A DNA stretch of 64,000 nt, from the NCBI RefSeq assembly GCF_010389155.1, contig NC_057764.1:14880001-14944000 (forward strand), read 5' to 3'. The notes below the pieces were generated by a model. That model was not told where the DNA came from and made no database searches. It saw only the letters and a program-made list of their open reading frames with translations. The translations under genes were made by a program, and so were the position numbers. Of this stretch, positions 35,230-47,259 are shown piece after piece (the stretch's first letter is position 1; the number at the start of each line of letters is the position of its first letter). The stretch is from Erigeron canadensis. Lineage: Eukaryota > Streptophyta > Magnoliopsida > Asterales > Asteraceae.

Positions 35230-36939
35230 CTGAATCACGAGGAGCACCAGAAGGACCAGCACCAGAACCAGAAGCACCTTGCTGAGAAGTATCACCTCCT
35301 GTCTCCCCCTCGATCGCTGCACCCTTTCCTCTATCTTCAACTGGGCGAGAATCATTCCTATCACCAGCATTATCAGCATCATCATCGTCATTCTGACGTC
35401 TTGTTTGAACCGCTGACAATCTGCAGACCTCTTCAGGAACTTCTCCCCCTTGATTCTTGACCCAGTTGATCAATAATGTTAAGGCAGCGCGAGTCTCAGT
35501 GAGTTCAGACTCCAAAGTGCGAACCCTGGTCTCCAAAAGATCAACACGACGACCAAGAACAGGAGCAACAGCAGCAGTCGGTCTTGGAGGATCAGGCATT
35601 GCTACAGAAGAAGCTTCAACAACACGTCGACGCTTAATTCTGGTATATTGAAGATCAATACTTCCTTGCCTCTTCGCTGGACTAACCGAACTTGCTCTGT
35701 TCACAGGATCTTCCATATCTTCAAAGATCTCTCGCAATGCAGAATCATGCTGAGCTGCAACATCAGGATCAATCTCAGCAGCAGGAATGGAGTTAGCGGA
35801 ATCTGAAATTGCTGGAACAGCGTGACAAGCTTTGCTTCTACGTTCTCTATGAAACACAACACCCTCTTGATCAAACAACTGATGCGAATGATCGCTTTCA
35901 GAAGCAGCCGCAATATCATGAATCATCTTAGTTCGACATTCAGCAGCAGCAGAATCATCTGTGTCTGTCTCAGTTGTAGCAGCAGAACCGTCGGAACTAT
36001 CAACATCATCATAATCATTTCCAACATCCGAACCAGCAGACTCATCCCCTGAACTCTCAACACCATCAATAGAACTCGCAGAAGAACCAGAATCAGAATC
36101 GTCATCAACAGCATCCACAAACATATCATTCTCAAGACGAGATTGATAGTTTGGATTAATCAGGTGACCAAAAAGTGGTGGATCATGGAGACCAGCCACA
36201 TTACTCGTATTGGCCTCAAGATCAACAAAAAGACGCGAAGGCCAAGCATGAAGAACGTAGCGAGGATCTTGGTCATATTCTAAGTCCGGACAAAAATGTC
36301 TAACTATAGCCATCACAAATCGAGGATACAAAAGAAATCGCTTTCTCCCCCTAGCATTAATCTGATCAATAAACTCTTGATAAAAATATCGGGAGAAAGG
36401 ATAAGGGCGATTATATACCAAAGCAACCATCTGCGACGCAATCTGTGCAGATAGTTGATCAAAGCCAGCCTTGCGATTGCTCAAACAGACGAGCAATGCA
36501 TACGCCAGATACCTCCATCTTCCTTGAAAACCACTTTTGTCGACAGGAAGCTTGACCTGTCCGACAAATCCCATCCTTTGAAAGCAACGAAGAAGAAGTG
36601 CGAACTCGTAAGTCATCTCAACGTCTTCCTCTTTTTCGACGTCTGGTTCTGCTCCTAGACGCAAAATAGTGCGGAGCAATTCAACATTGAAATCAAAAGT
36701 GGTACCTTCAACAGTTGCTCGTACAAAACTTTGTCCATCAACCATGACTTCATGAGCAGTGGACCAGAAAGAATCAATATACTGCTTAATCAGTCTCGGC
36801 GAATCACAAAAAGCAAAAGATAATCGCGAGCGAGCAATATATTGAACATGTCATGAAAATGCTCGCAATTGTGCTGATCGGGATCTAGATTCAATGCAAG
36901 ATTATGCTTTTTCACAAATTGACGTGGAGTGAGAGCCAT
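35230..36939 (-). CDS. Element C aORF, coding exon 1 (copy 1)
   Basis: ATG at 36939 (MALTPRQFVKKHNLALNLD). One base is missing near 36838 relative to copy 2, where ATAATTG is ATATTG here; with it the exon would be 1,711 nt, ending in phase 1. Residues 1 to about 240 are a mixed helical domain including FCDSPRLIKQYIDSFW and FLLYPRFVMAIVRHFCPDLE, shared with element B's aORF. Then comes a long acidic Asp/Ser tract (DDDSDSGSSASSIDG...), a basic cluster (RIKRRRVVE) that could be a nuclear localisation signal, a coiled coil (RRVDLLETRVRTLESELTET) and a Gly/Ser-rich end. There is no signal peptide or hydrophobic membrane segment. Function unknown; I infer an intracellular, possibly nuclear factor rather than an envelope. 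Confidence 0.65.
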
Positions 36940-36941
36940 TT

Positions 36942-37588
36942 CTGCAAAACCAACCAAAATATCGAAACAAATATAAATAATCACGATAAATGAATTGCAG
37001 AATTAAAAAACCCTAATATGAAAAACCCTAATCCAGAATTTCACAAAGTAATACTGAACGAAAATAAGCAATAAATTCGTTAAGTAGACATAACGAAGAT
37101 AGAAGCTAAATTCGTAAGCAATAACTAAACGAAATTAGATCTTAAGTTCGTAAGAATTAAATCTAAATTTACACCTAACGAAGTTTAAGTTCGTAAAGAC
37201 TAAACTGTACATGCAAGTTCGTAAGTTATAAAACTTATCTTCTAAGTTCGTAACCTATAAACGAAGTCTAAGTTCGTTTGAATAAACCTAAGGGTGTTAA
37301 GCTAAGTTCGTTCCTCATCAACTTGGGTCTAAGTTCGTAAGGCATCATCGAAAAGTAACTTCGTTTCTACCCAAGTTAAATTCGTTCAATTCAAAATCTA
37401 AGTCCATGTGCACACATCTAAATTCGTTTTGAACTAAAGTCTAAATTCGTTCACACAAAGCTAAATTCGTTTGAGTGAACCAGGTGAATGATTACAAGAA
37501 TTTTATAAACATAATCAAAACAAATCAAATTGAAGATACATGTAAACCTAAATCGTTTTCGTGAATGAAAAGAACATTAAACACTTAC
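36942..37588 (-). other. Predicted leader intron of the aORF, packed with TTCGT motifs
   Basis: Minus strand donor CTAC|GTAAGT at 37588 and acceptor GGTTGGTTTTGCAG|AAATGG at 36942, two bases before the aORF ATG; 647 nt. Within about 37045-37475 (plus-strand reading) I count 14 TTCGT and 5 ACGAA, with consensus TAARTTCGTW. The copy-2 equivalent is 41073-41715. Confidence 0.6.
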
Positions 37589-37652
37589 GTAGATCTCAGT
37601 TTGCACAATAAATCAAGAAAACGAATTAAAGTGAGAGAAAAGAAAAAAGTTT

Positions 37653-37669
37653 GGGTTTTAGGGTTTTGC
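37653..37669 (-). promoter_or_regulatory. Telo-box in aORF leader
   Basis: Minus strand GCAAAACCCTAAAACCC contains the AAACCCTAA telo-box, common in plant 5' leaders and promoters. It lies between the TATA box and the leader donor. Copy-2 equivalent: 41780-41796. Confidence 0.5.
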
Positions 37670-37723
37670 TTGAAAATAAGAGTAATTTTCGTTTGATGAA
37701 GTAGTACAACGAAGAAAATCCCC

Positions 37724-37734
37724 TTTATATATGG
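37724..37734 (-). promoter_or_regulatory. Putative internal TATA box driving the aORF
   Basis: Minus strand CCATATATAAAGGGG, about 137 bases upstream of the GTAAGT donor. A start some 30 bases downstream would give a short CT-rich first exon typical of plant mRNAs. It suggests the aORF has its own promoter inside the element. Copy-2 equivalent: 41849-41859. Confidence 0.5.
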
Positions 37735-39237
37735 AAATAACAATGGGCCAACTATGGGTCGGGCTTAACTTCACAAACGAAGTTAGCCGAACAAAGATAA
37801 ACTTCGTTTGAACAAAATTGTTTCGAACGAAGATAGCAGTTATCTTTGTAAGAACAATTCTGAAAATATTCCATATTTCAGCAAGTTTCAGAGTTTCATC
37901 CAAGCAATCTTCCAAAACACAACCCTTTATCACAATCTGTACATAGCAAAAACTCATTAGATAGCAACCTGTTCATGCCTTGTACTAAAAACGTGCTTAA
38001 CACCCAAATTCATAATCATAATGTAAGTAGATAACCGAACATTATAATCTTGAATGAAAACCCATGGTTTAAACGCTATCCTGAAAATAATCAATTTAAA
38101 TATGAACCTCATTACCAATATGATTATGACACCGAGAACCTCCTTGGATCATAGATATGCATGACAGCAAACCATCTTGAAACACTTAAGTCCCATACTA
38201 GATGCCGTCTACAAAACTAACAATGAACAATCCAACACAAATTCACTGAAGAACTTAGGAAAATATCCAAAAGGTTGTCATAAATCATAACATGAAATTC
38301 AAAAGAAACTAATTGCCAAGTTGATTATATTCATTAAATACATGAATCATAAATAAATAACTATTCCAAAAAACAAAAACCAGTTCATGTATTCATCCTT
38401 CACATGCTCAAATCTGCATCACAAATATTATCACTACACACCAAGGATCTTATCGTAATGATATCATCCATGTAAATAACAATGCAGTAACAAAAATCAG
38501 CATTCCAACGTTATCTTCTTAACCTGAACACTGCACACTTACCACAAAACTTATCAACGCATTGAGAACAAACAGTATAATGCAGAAAATTCAAGTTACA
38601 ATCACACTCAATCAAGGTTAACAAATATGAAATAACTAAAAATCTAACAAAAGATCAAGGTAGGTCATTTCTTGTCAAACCCTAAAATGTCACCACACAA
38701 ATTAAACAAACTCAATTAATAATTGGTGACAAGTGAAAAACATGAGATTTCAAATGATTTTGACATTTCACATTACACTTGAAAAGATCATTTTCTAAAC
38801 TTTAAACAATTAATGTCCATATTAGAAAATCTTCTTTGTGAACAGTCTACACAACCTCATTAAAAATTCACATGAGGAATTCAGCAAAACATATACTCAG
38901 AATTTGAATAGGATCTCTCGTGCAATAAGAACTTATAAAATACTATTTTGACTCAATTAAAAGAAAATAACACAGAATAAAAATGCAGAATAAAAATTGC
39001 AGAATAATAAACTAATCTAAGTTCTAATTACCAGACTTTATACATTATTCACATTAAGCGTGATTACTGCTGATTAGATCAGGTTAGCATGTTACATAAG
39101 CTTGCGGGTGAGAAATAATTCTCTTATTATACATTATGAACTGTGACTCAACAGCGATTACCGGTATGTTTGTCCTCTAAACACTCGGTACATCCAGTTT
39201 CCTTTGAGTTATGACACTTTCGACATACCTAGCCAAG
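37735..39237 (-). other. Element C spacer between pol and aORF (copy 1 part)
   Basis: Upstream of the putative TATA box. No ORF with protein character; AT-rich. A few AACGAAG/CTTCGTT motifs occur at about 37770-37850. Duplicated at 41860-43372. Confidence 0.6.
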
Positions 39238-39337
39238 NNNNNNNNNNNNNNNNNNNNNNNNNNNNNNNNNNNNNNNNNNNNNNNNNNNNNNNNNNNNNNN
39301 NNNNNNNNNNNNNNNNNNNNNNNNNNNNNNNNNNNNN
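39238..39337. other. 100-N assembly gap
   Basis: Exactly 100 Ns, the conventional placeholder for a gap of unknown size. Confidence 1.
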
Positions 39338-42300
39338 AAAAATCTTTATCATAGACAAAATTAGAAACTGAATCACGAGGAGCACCAGAAGGACCAGCAC
39401 CAGAACCAGAAGCACCTTGCTGAGAAGTATCACCTCCTGTCTCCCCCTCGATCGCTGCACCCTTTCCTCTATCTTCAACTGGGCGAGAAACATTCCTTCA
39501 CCAGCATTATCAGCATCATCATCGTCATTCTGACGTCTTGTTTGAACCGCTGACAATCTGCAGACCTCTTCAGGAACTTCTCCCCTTGATTCTTGACCCA
39601 GTTGATCAAAATGTTAAGGCAGCGCGAGTCTCAGTGAGTTCAGACTCCAAAGTGCGAACCTGGTCTCCAAAAGATCAACACGACGACCAAGAACAGGAGC
39701 AACAGCAGCAGTCGGTCTTGGAGGATCAGGCATTGCTACAGAAGAAGCTTCAACAACACGTCGACGCTTAATTCTGGTATATTGAAGATCAATACTCCCT
39801 TGCCTCTTCGCTGGACTAACCGAACTTGCTCTGTTCACAGGATCTTCCATATCTTCAAAGATCTCTCGCAATTCAGAATCATGCTGAGCTGCAACATCAG
39901 GATCAATCTCAGCAGCAGGAATGGAGTTAGCGGAATCTGAAATTGCTGGAACAGCGTGACAAGCTTTGCTTCTACGTTCTCTATGAAAACAACACCCTCT
40001 TGATCAAACAACTGATGCGAATGATCGCTTTCAGAAGCAGCCGCAATATCATGAATCATCTTAGTTCGACGTTCAGCAGCAGCAGAATCATCTGTGTCTG
40101 TCTCAGTTGTAGCAGCAGAACCGTCGGAACTATCAACATCATCATAATCATTTCCAACATCCGAACCAGCAGACTCATCCCCTGAACTCTCAACACCATC
40201 AATAGAACTCGCAGAAGAACCAGAATCAGAATCGTCATCAACAGCATCCACAAACATATCATTCTCAAGACGAGATGATAGTTTGGATTAATCAGGTGAC
40301 CAAAAAGTGGTGGATCATGGAGACCAGCCACATTACTCGTATTGGCCTCAAGATCAACAAAAAGACGCGAAGGCCAAGCATGAAGAACGTAGCGAGGACC
40401 TTGGTCATATTCTAAGTCCGGACAAAAATGTCTAACTATAGCCATCACAAATCGAGGATACAAAAGAAATCGCTTTCTCCCCCTAGCATTAATCTGATCA
40501 ATAACTCTTGATAAAAATATCGGGAGAAAGGATAAGGCGATTATATACCAAAGCAACCATCTGCGACGCAATCTGTGCAGATAGTTGATCAAAGCCAGCC
40601 TTGCGATTGCTCAAACAGACGAGCAATGCATACGCCAGATACCTCCATCTTCCTTGAAAACCACTTTTGTCGAAAGGAAGCTTGACCTGTCCGACAAATC
40701 CCATCCTTTGAAAGCAACGAAGAAGAAGTGCGAACTCGTAAGTCATCTCAACGTCTTCCTCTTTTTCGACGTCTGGTTCTGCTCCTAGACGCAAAATAGT
40801 GCGGAGCAATTCAACATTGAAATCAAAAGTGGTACCTTCAACAGTTGCTCGTACAAAACTTTGTCCATCAACCATGACTTCATGAGCAGTGGACCAGAAA
40901 GAATCAATATACTGCTTAATCAGTCTCGGCGAATCACAAAAAGCAAAAGATAATCGCGAGCGAGCAATATAATTGAACATGTCATGAAAATGCTCGCAAT
41001 TGTGCTGATCGGGATCTAGATTCAATGCAAGATTATGCTTTTTCACAAATTGACGTGGAGTGAGAGCCATTTCTGCAAAACCAACCAAAATATCGAAACA
41101 AATATAAATAATCACGATAAATGAATTGCAGAATTAAAAAACCCTAATATGAAAAACCCTAATCCAGAATTTCACAAAGTAATACTGAACGAAAATAAGC
41201 AATAAATTCGTTAAGTAGACATAACGAAGATAGAAGCTAAATTCGTAAGCAATAACTAAACGAAATTAGATCTTAAGTTCGTAAGAATTAATCTAAATTT
41301 ACACCTAACGAAGTTTAAGTTCGTAAAGACTAAACTGTACATGCAAGTTCGTAAGTTATAAAACTTATCTTCTAAGTTCGTAACCTATAAACGAAGTCTA
41401 AGTTCGTTTGAATAAACCTAAGGGTGTTAAGCTAAGTTCGTTCCTCATCAACTTGGGTCTAAGTTCGTAAGGCATCATCGAAAAGTAACTTCGTTTCTAC
41501 CCAAGTTAAATTCGTTCAATTCAAAATCTAAGTCCATGTGCACACATCTAAATTCGTTTTGAACTAAGTCTAATTCGTTCACACAAAGCTAAATTCGTTT
41601 GAGTGAACCAGGTGAATGATTACAAGAATTTATAAACATAATCAAAACAAATCAAATTGAAGATACATGTAAACCTAAATCGTTTTCGTGAATGAAAAGA
41701 ACATTAAACACTTACGTAGATCTCAGTTTGCACAATAAATCAAGAAAACGAATTAAAGTGAGAGAAAAGAAAAAAGTTTGGGTTTTAGGGTTTTGCTTGA
41801 AAATAAGAGTAATTTTCGTTTGATGAAGTAACAACGAAGAAAATCCCCTTTATATATGGAAATAACAATGGGCCAACTATGGGTCGGGCTTAACTTCACA
41901 AACGAAGTTAGCCGAACAAAGATAAACTTCGTTTGAACAAAATTGTTTCGAACGAAGATAGCAGTTATCTTTGTAAGAACAATTCTGAAAATATTCCATA
42001 TTTCAGCAAGTTTCAGAGTTTCATCCAAGCAATCTTCCAAAACACAACCCTTTATCACAATCTGTACATAGCAAAAACTCATTAGATAGCAACCTGTTCA
42101 TGCCTTGTACTAAAAACGTGCTTAACACCCAAATTCATAATCATAATGTAAGTAGATAACCGAACATTATAATCTTGAATGAAAACCCATGGTTTAAACG
42201 CTATCCTGAAAATAATCAATTTAAATATGAACCTCATTACCAATATGATTATGACACCGAGAACCTCCTTGGATCATAGATATGCATGACAGCAAACCAT

Positions 42301-43372
42301 CTTGAAACACTTAAGTCCCATACTAGATGCCGTCTACAAAACTAACAATGAACAATCCAACACAAATTCACTGAAGAACTTAGGAAAATATCCAAAAGGT
42401 TGTCATAAATCATAACATGAAATTCAAAGAAACTAATTGCCAAGTTGATTATATTCATTAAATACATGAATCATAAATAAATAACTATTCCAAAAAACAA
42501 AAACCAGTTCATGTATTCATCCTTCACATGCTCAAATCTGCATCACAAATATTATCACTACACACCAAGGATCTTATCGTAATGATATCATCCATGTAAA
42601 TAACAATGCAGTAACAAAAATCAGCATTCCAACGTTATCTTCTTAACCTGAACACTGCACACTTACCACAAAACTTATCAACGCATTGAGAACAAACAGT
42701 ATAATGCAGAAAATTCAAGTTACAATCACACTCAATCAAGGTTAACAAATATGAAATAACTAAAAATCTAACAAAAGATCAAGGTAGGTCATTTCTTGTC
42801 AAACCCTAAAATGTCACCACACAAATTTAAACAAACTCAATTAATAATTTGGTGACAAGTGAAAAACATGAGATTTCAAATGATTTTGACATTTCACATT
42901 ACACTTGAAAAGATCATTTTCTAAACTTTAAACAAATTAATGTCCATATTAGAAAATCTTCTTTGTGAACAGTCTACACAACCTCATTAAAAATTCACAT
43001 GAAGGAATTCAGCAAAACATATACTCAGAATTTGAATAGGATCTCTCGTGCAATAAGAACTTATAAAAATACTATTTTGACTCAATTAAAAAGAAAAATA
43101 ACACAGAATAAAAATTGCAGAATAAAAATTGCAGAATAATAAACTAATCTAAGTTCTAATTAACCAGACTTTATACATTATTCACATTAAGCGTGATTAC
43201 TGCTGATTAGATCAGGTTAGCATGTTACATAAGCTTGCGGGTGAGAAATAATTCTCTTATTATACATTATGAACTGTGACTCAACAGCGATTACCGGTAT
43301 GTTTGTCCTCTTAAACACTCGGTACATCCAGTTTCCTTTGAGTTATGACACTTTCGACATACCCTAGCCAAG
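39338..43372. repeat. Copy 2 of the gap-flanking 4.04-kb duplication
   Basis: Repeats 35199-39237. Its left end next to the gap has many one-base deletions (for example near 39370, 39580, 39660, 39985, 40275, 40503 and 40536) that break the aORF, whereas its right part is cleaner (41115-40498 is open). Confidence 0.9.
39360..41070 (-). pseudogene. Element C aORF exon 1, copy 2 (frame broken near the gap)
   Basis: The same exon as 35230-36939. The ATG at 41070 opens an uninterrupted frame to about 40500, including the base missing from copy 1 (FHDMFNYIARSRLSFAFCDS). It then suffers about six single-base deletions toward the gap; even the splice-donor region (GATTCAG|TTTC) has lost a G near 39369. 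It is probably low-quality sequence of one real exon rather than a second gene. Confidence 0.7.
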
Positions 43373-44258
43373 GACAGTCACCATGTAACCCGAGTAGCCT
43401 AATATGCCACTGAATAGTTTGCGAACTTATGTAACCCACATTCAGATATACTTTCGTAATTAATACAAGCACTAAAATAAAAAGTGTTCAATATATTCAA
43501 GGACATCCTTAACCAATCATGAAACACTTGTGGATTACTGTATTGAATTACTTTGTGATGTCACATATTTGCTTCTGCATTTCATGATTTATAAGGAACC
43601 CGTGATTTTCTATGAGATCCATGTAGCGAACTTTCCGACAACCTATCCCAAGTTGGAAGCTTTAGGTAGGCTAGGTATACATAGATACCCCGAGGACATA
43701 CTTGTCCGAATCTCAAAGACCACATTAGCCCCTTAATTTGCATATAATTGATTTGCATAACAATATCACATTTACTTTTATGCTCATGATTGGTAGAGGT
43801 TCTTACCTATTCATTGAACAAATCTTATAGTAATGCTAGATCTTTCACAAAATTTAAGGACTAGATCAATTCATTACTGAAAAGCAAGCAATCTCAGCCA
43901 TATATCTGAATATGTTTCCCACAAGAACATTATATAATTTAAGTTCAGATTGAAGAAAACCTTGGTACTTTGTGTCTACCGATATATCCCAAATTGTAAT
44001 CACTGAACTAATCAGTTATATTACGATTAAGCAGGCTTAAAAGCTAAAGTATCGTCACTTCTCATCATTTAGCGCAGTAACCTTACTTTATTCATATTTT
44101 TGGATTTTCTATTTTTCAATGTTTTTGTATTTTTCTGACACTAGATATTTACAAACTTATACTAAGACAACTCTTTTTGTATTTTTTATGACTCTATCTA
44201 TGTACGACTTACACTACAAAGACACACAAAAAAATAACTGTAAGTTCTTTGAGAGAAA
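43373..44258 (-). other. Element C spacer after RNase H
   Basis: AT-rich, no credible ORF. Separates the pol stop at 44259 from the aORF transcription unit. I see no TTCGT array and no GAACGCC motif here. Confidence 0.6.
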
Positions 44259-47200
44259 CTACTCGGCATTCTTCATACCATTGAGTTGAAATAACAACTC
44301 AAGACAAGGTCCATCAAAAGCTTTAGTGTATAGATCAGCAAGATTATCATCAGTAATAACCTTTTCTAAATGAATAAGCTTTTTCTCAAAACAGTCACGG
44401 ATGAAATGATACTTTATATCTATGTGCTTGGTGACTTTAAAGTTTTTCGGATTCTTGGTAATATCTATGGCAGATTTATTATCAATACAAATGGGAGTAT
44501 TGGAGATATTCATACCATAATCGCGCAGTTGTTGCTGTATCCAAAGCACCTGAGAACAGCAATATCCAGCAGCAATGTACTCTGCTTCACAGGATGACTG
44601 TGCAACAGATGTCTGCTTTTTGCACTGCCACGATACAATTCTCCCCCCTAAAAGCTGACATCCACCTGACGTTGATTTCCTATCCGAGTTGTCACCACCA
44701 TAATCCGAATCAGTATAAGCTACGAAGTCAAAAGAACCATACATGGGATACCAAAGACCTAGACGAGGCTTGGCTTTCACATAACGAAGGATTCTTTTTG
44801 CAGCTTTCAAGTGAGACTCTTTCGGATTAGCCTGATATCTAGCACACATAGAAACAGCAAAGGTAATATCTGGACGTGAGGCTGTCAGATACATCAAGGA
44901 TCCAATGATAGCTCGATATTGAGTAGCATCGACGGATGGATCATTAGGCTTATCAGGACACAACCCATGATTAGTTTTAATGGGAGTAACAGCATCCTTA
45001 GCATCAGACATGCGAAACCGAGTAAGCAAATCTTAACATACTTGGTCTGATGTATAAAGAAACCATCTTTCAGTTGATCCACCTGTAGTCCAAGGAAGAA
45101 GGTTAATTCCCCCATAGCACTCATCTCAAACTTAGCCTTCATGCTCTGTTCAAATTCCTTGCACATTTTGTCATCAGATGAACCAAAAATGATGTCATCG
45201 ACATAAACCTGTACAAGCAAGTAGTCCTTCCCTTTCCATTTAATAAACAACGTGCTGTCTATAGAACCTCTGGTAAAACCACTTTCCTTCAAATGTGTTG
45301 ACAATTTTTCATACCACGATCGAGGAGCCTGATGTAAACCATATAAAGCCTTATCGAGACGATATATTTATTAGGAAAGTCTGGATCCTCAAACCCGGCA
45401 GGTTGTTCTACATACACTTCTTCTTTAATATCACCATACAAGAAGGCACTCTTTACATCAAGCTGATACACCTTAATACCCTTATAACTAGCATATGCCA
45501 TAAATAATCGAATAGCTTCAAGTGTAGCTACAGGTGCAAATGTCTCATCGTAATCAAAACCTTCTTGTTGCTCAAATCCTCTAACCACCAATCGAGCCTT
45601 ATTTCGAGTGACTACACCTCTGTCATCGTGTTTACAACGAAAAACCCAACGCGTTGTTAAAGGAGATTCACCCGGAGGTAAGTCAACTAACTTCCATACC
45701 TCAAGCTTTCGAAACTGAGCCAATTCTTCTTGCATCGCCTCAACCCATGATGGTTCCTTAAGAGCCATTCCAACATTCTTAGGCTCAACCTGAGAGATAA
45801 AGCAGTAATACAAGTACCAAGTAATTGCCCCAGTATCCTTAACTTCAGCAAACATACACGACGGTTGCTTAGATTGATTCCTCGTGCGAACAGAGGCAGA
45901 AGCATCACCAATGATTTGTTTGACTGGATGATCCTTGTTGACTCTGGTTTGAGGAACCTTATCGACAGAAAGATCATCTCCCAAATTCGTCTGCACATGT
46001 TGCTCTGGAGTTTTGTAATCTGGAGTGTTAGGCTCCTCCTGAGTTTCACCTTCCGTGTCATCAGTATCATAGAAAGGAGAATCAGGTAGAGGTACATGCA
46101 AAGGATCAGTAGGAACTATAGGAGCAGGCTCTAAGGGTGAATCTGCTACTTTTGTCCCACTAGATTCTCCAGATTCAAAGGTAGGCGCAACTATTGGTGA
46201 GGAAACAGAAGAAGAACCAGAAACCGGTCCACCATCCAGAGGATCATGAAGAGTAACGACATCCTCCACTGTTGGAACACCTGCAAAAGAAACAGGACCA
46301 CGAAAAGAAGTGAAGACACCATCATAATCAAAATTATTAGCAGGACCAAGGTGTACAGCAGGTTTATGACTGACAATTACGACATTTGTACCAAGATCTA
46401 CTTTGCCAGTCTTCTGATTGTACACTCGCCTAATCGGTGTACTTGGAACATAGCCCAAAAAGAAACCCTCCTCAGATTTAGGGTCAAATTTCCCTTGAGG
46501 AAGAGTTTTAAGAAAAGTGCACGGAACACCGAAAGGCTCAACATTCTGTAAATTGGGCTTTTTATTGTGCAATAGTTCATAACTAGTCTTCTTAAACCGT
46601 TTAACTGTCAAAACCCGATTCAGAATGTGACAAGCTGTATTTACTGCCTCTCCCCAGAAAGTAATAGGAAGCCCTAAATCAGCAAGCATCGTCCTGGCTG
46701 TCTCAATTAACGTCCTGTTCTTCCGTTCAGCCACTCCATTCTGTTGTGGCTCATATGGTGCACTGTACTGATGTTGAATTCCTTTGGTCAAGCAAAATAC
46801 AGTAATAGTATTATTCTTGAACTCAGTACCATTGTCACTCCTGATTCTCTTAACTTTGACTCCATGGACATTTTCAACTTGCTTGACAAAATCCATAAAT
46901 CGTTCGGCAGTCTCATCCTTGGTCTTCAGAAAAAATACCCATGAGTACCTCGAGTAATCATCAGTGATCACCAAACAGTAAGACATCCCTCCAATGCTTC
47001 TTTTGTTCACAGGACCAAAGAGATCCATATGAAGTAATTCGAATGGTTTGGAAATAGAGTTGAGTACTTTGGATTTATGCGGATTCTTATGTTGCTTCCC
47101 TTTCAAACACGGTACACACTTATCTTCCATCCCAAACTTCTTAACAGGCACACCATCAACTAACCCAAGACTGATAAGTTCATTCATCTTCCGAAAGTTG

Positions 47201-47259
47201 ATATGTCCCATTCTACGATGCCATAGGAGAGATTCAGACTCATTTGCCTTGCTCAACAA
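44259..47259 (-). pseudogene. pol: Element C integrase, RT and RNase H
   Basis: Minus strand. Integrase zinc domain LLWHRRMGHINF...CVPCLKGKQ, core HMDLFGP, RSDNGTEF, GVAERKNRTLIE (intact D,D,E), then [56 protein letters not shown] one-base loss near 45365 shifts the frame; [18 protein letters not shown] continues at 45304-45040. Another shift at about 45035 leads to RNase H (TDSDYGGDNSDRKSTSG, SSCEAEYIAAGYC, CIDNKSAI, HIDIKYHFIRD), ending at 44259. The lesions are single-base and, given LTRs 99.2% identical, may be sequencing errors; the element could be active or recently active. Confidence 0.88.

Larger units (their letters stand above)
35199..39237. repeat. Copy 1 of a gap-flanking 4.04-kb duplication
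   Basis: Collinear with 39338-43372 over its whole length. Differences are almost all single-base losses or gains in short homopolymers and are commonest near the gap end of each copy. Most likely the same genomic segment present on two contig ends. Confidence 0.9.

Noticed and set aside
39943..40185. Plus-strand ORFs opposite the aORF (also 35822-36052, 35457-35651)
   Set aside because: Shadows of the Asp/Ser-rich aORF on the other strand; amino-acid composition is Ser/Ile-rich with no domain and they are duplicated only because the segment is.
33936..41115. True envelope glycoprotein in element C
   Set aside because: Position after pol invites the env-like label, but I see no signal peptide, no hydrophobic transmembrane stretch and no cysteine-rich ectodomain; acidic, basic and coiled-coil segments dominate.
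35199..43372. Genuine tandem duplication of the aORF inside element C
   Set aside because: The copies abut a 100-N gap and differ mainly by indels rising toward it; an unmerged contig overlap is simpler, though only read mapping can settle it.
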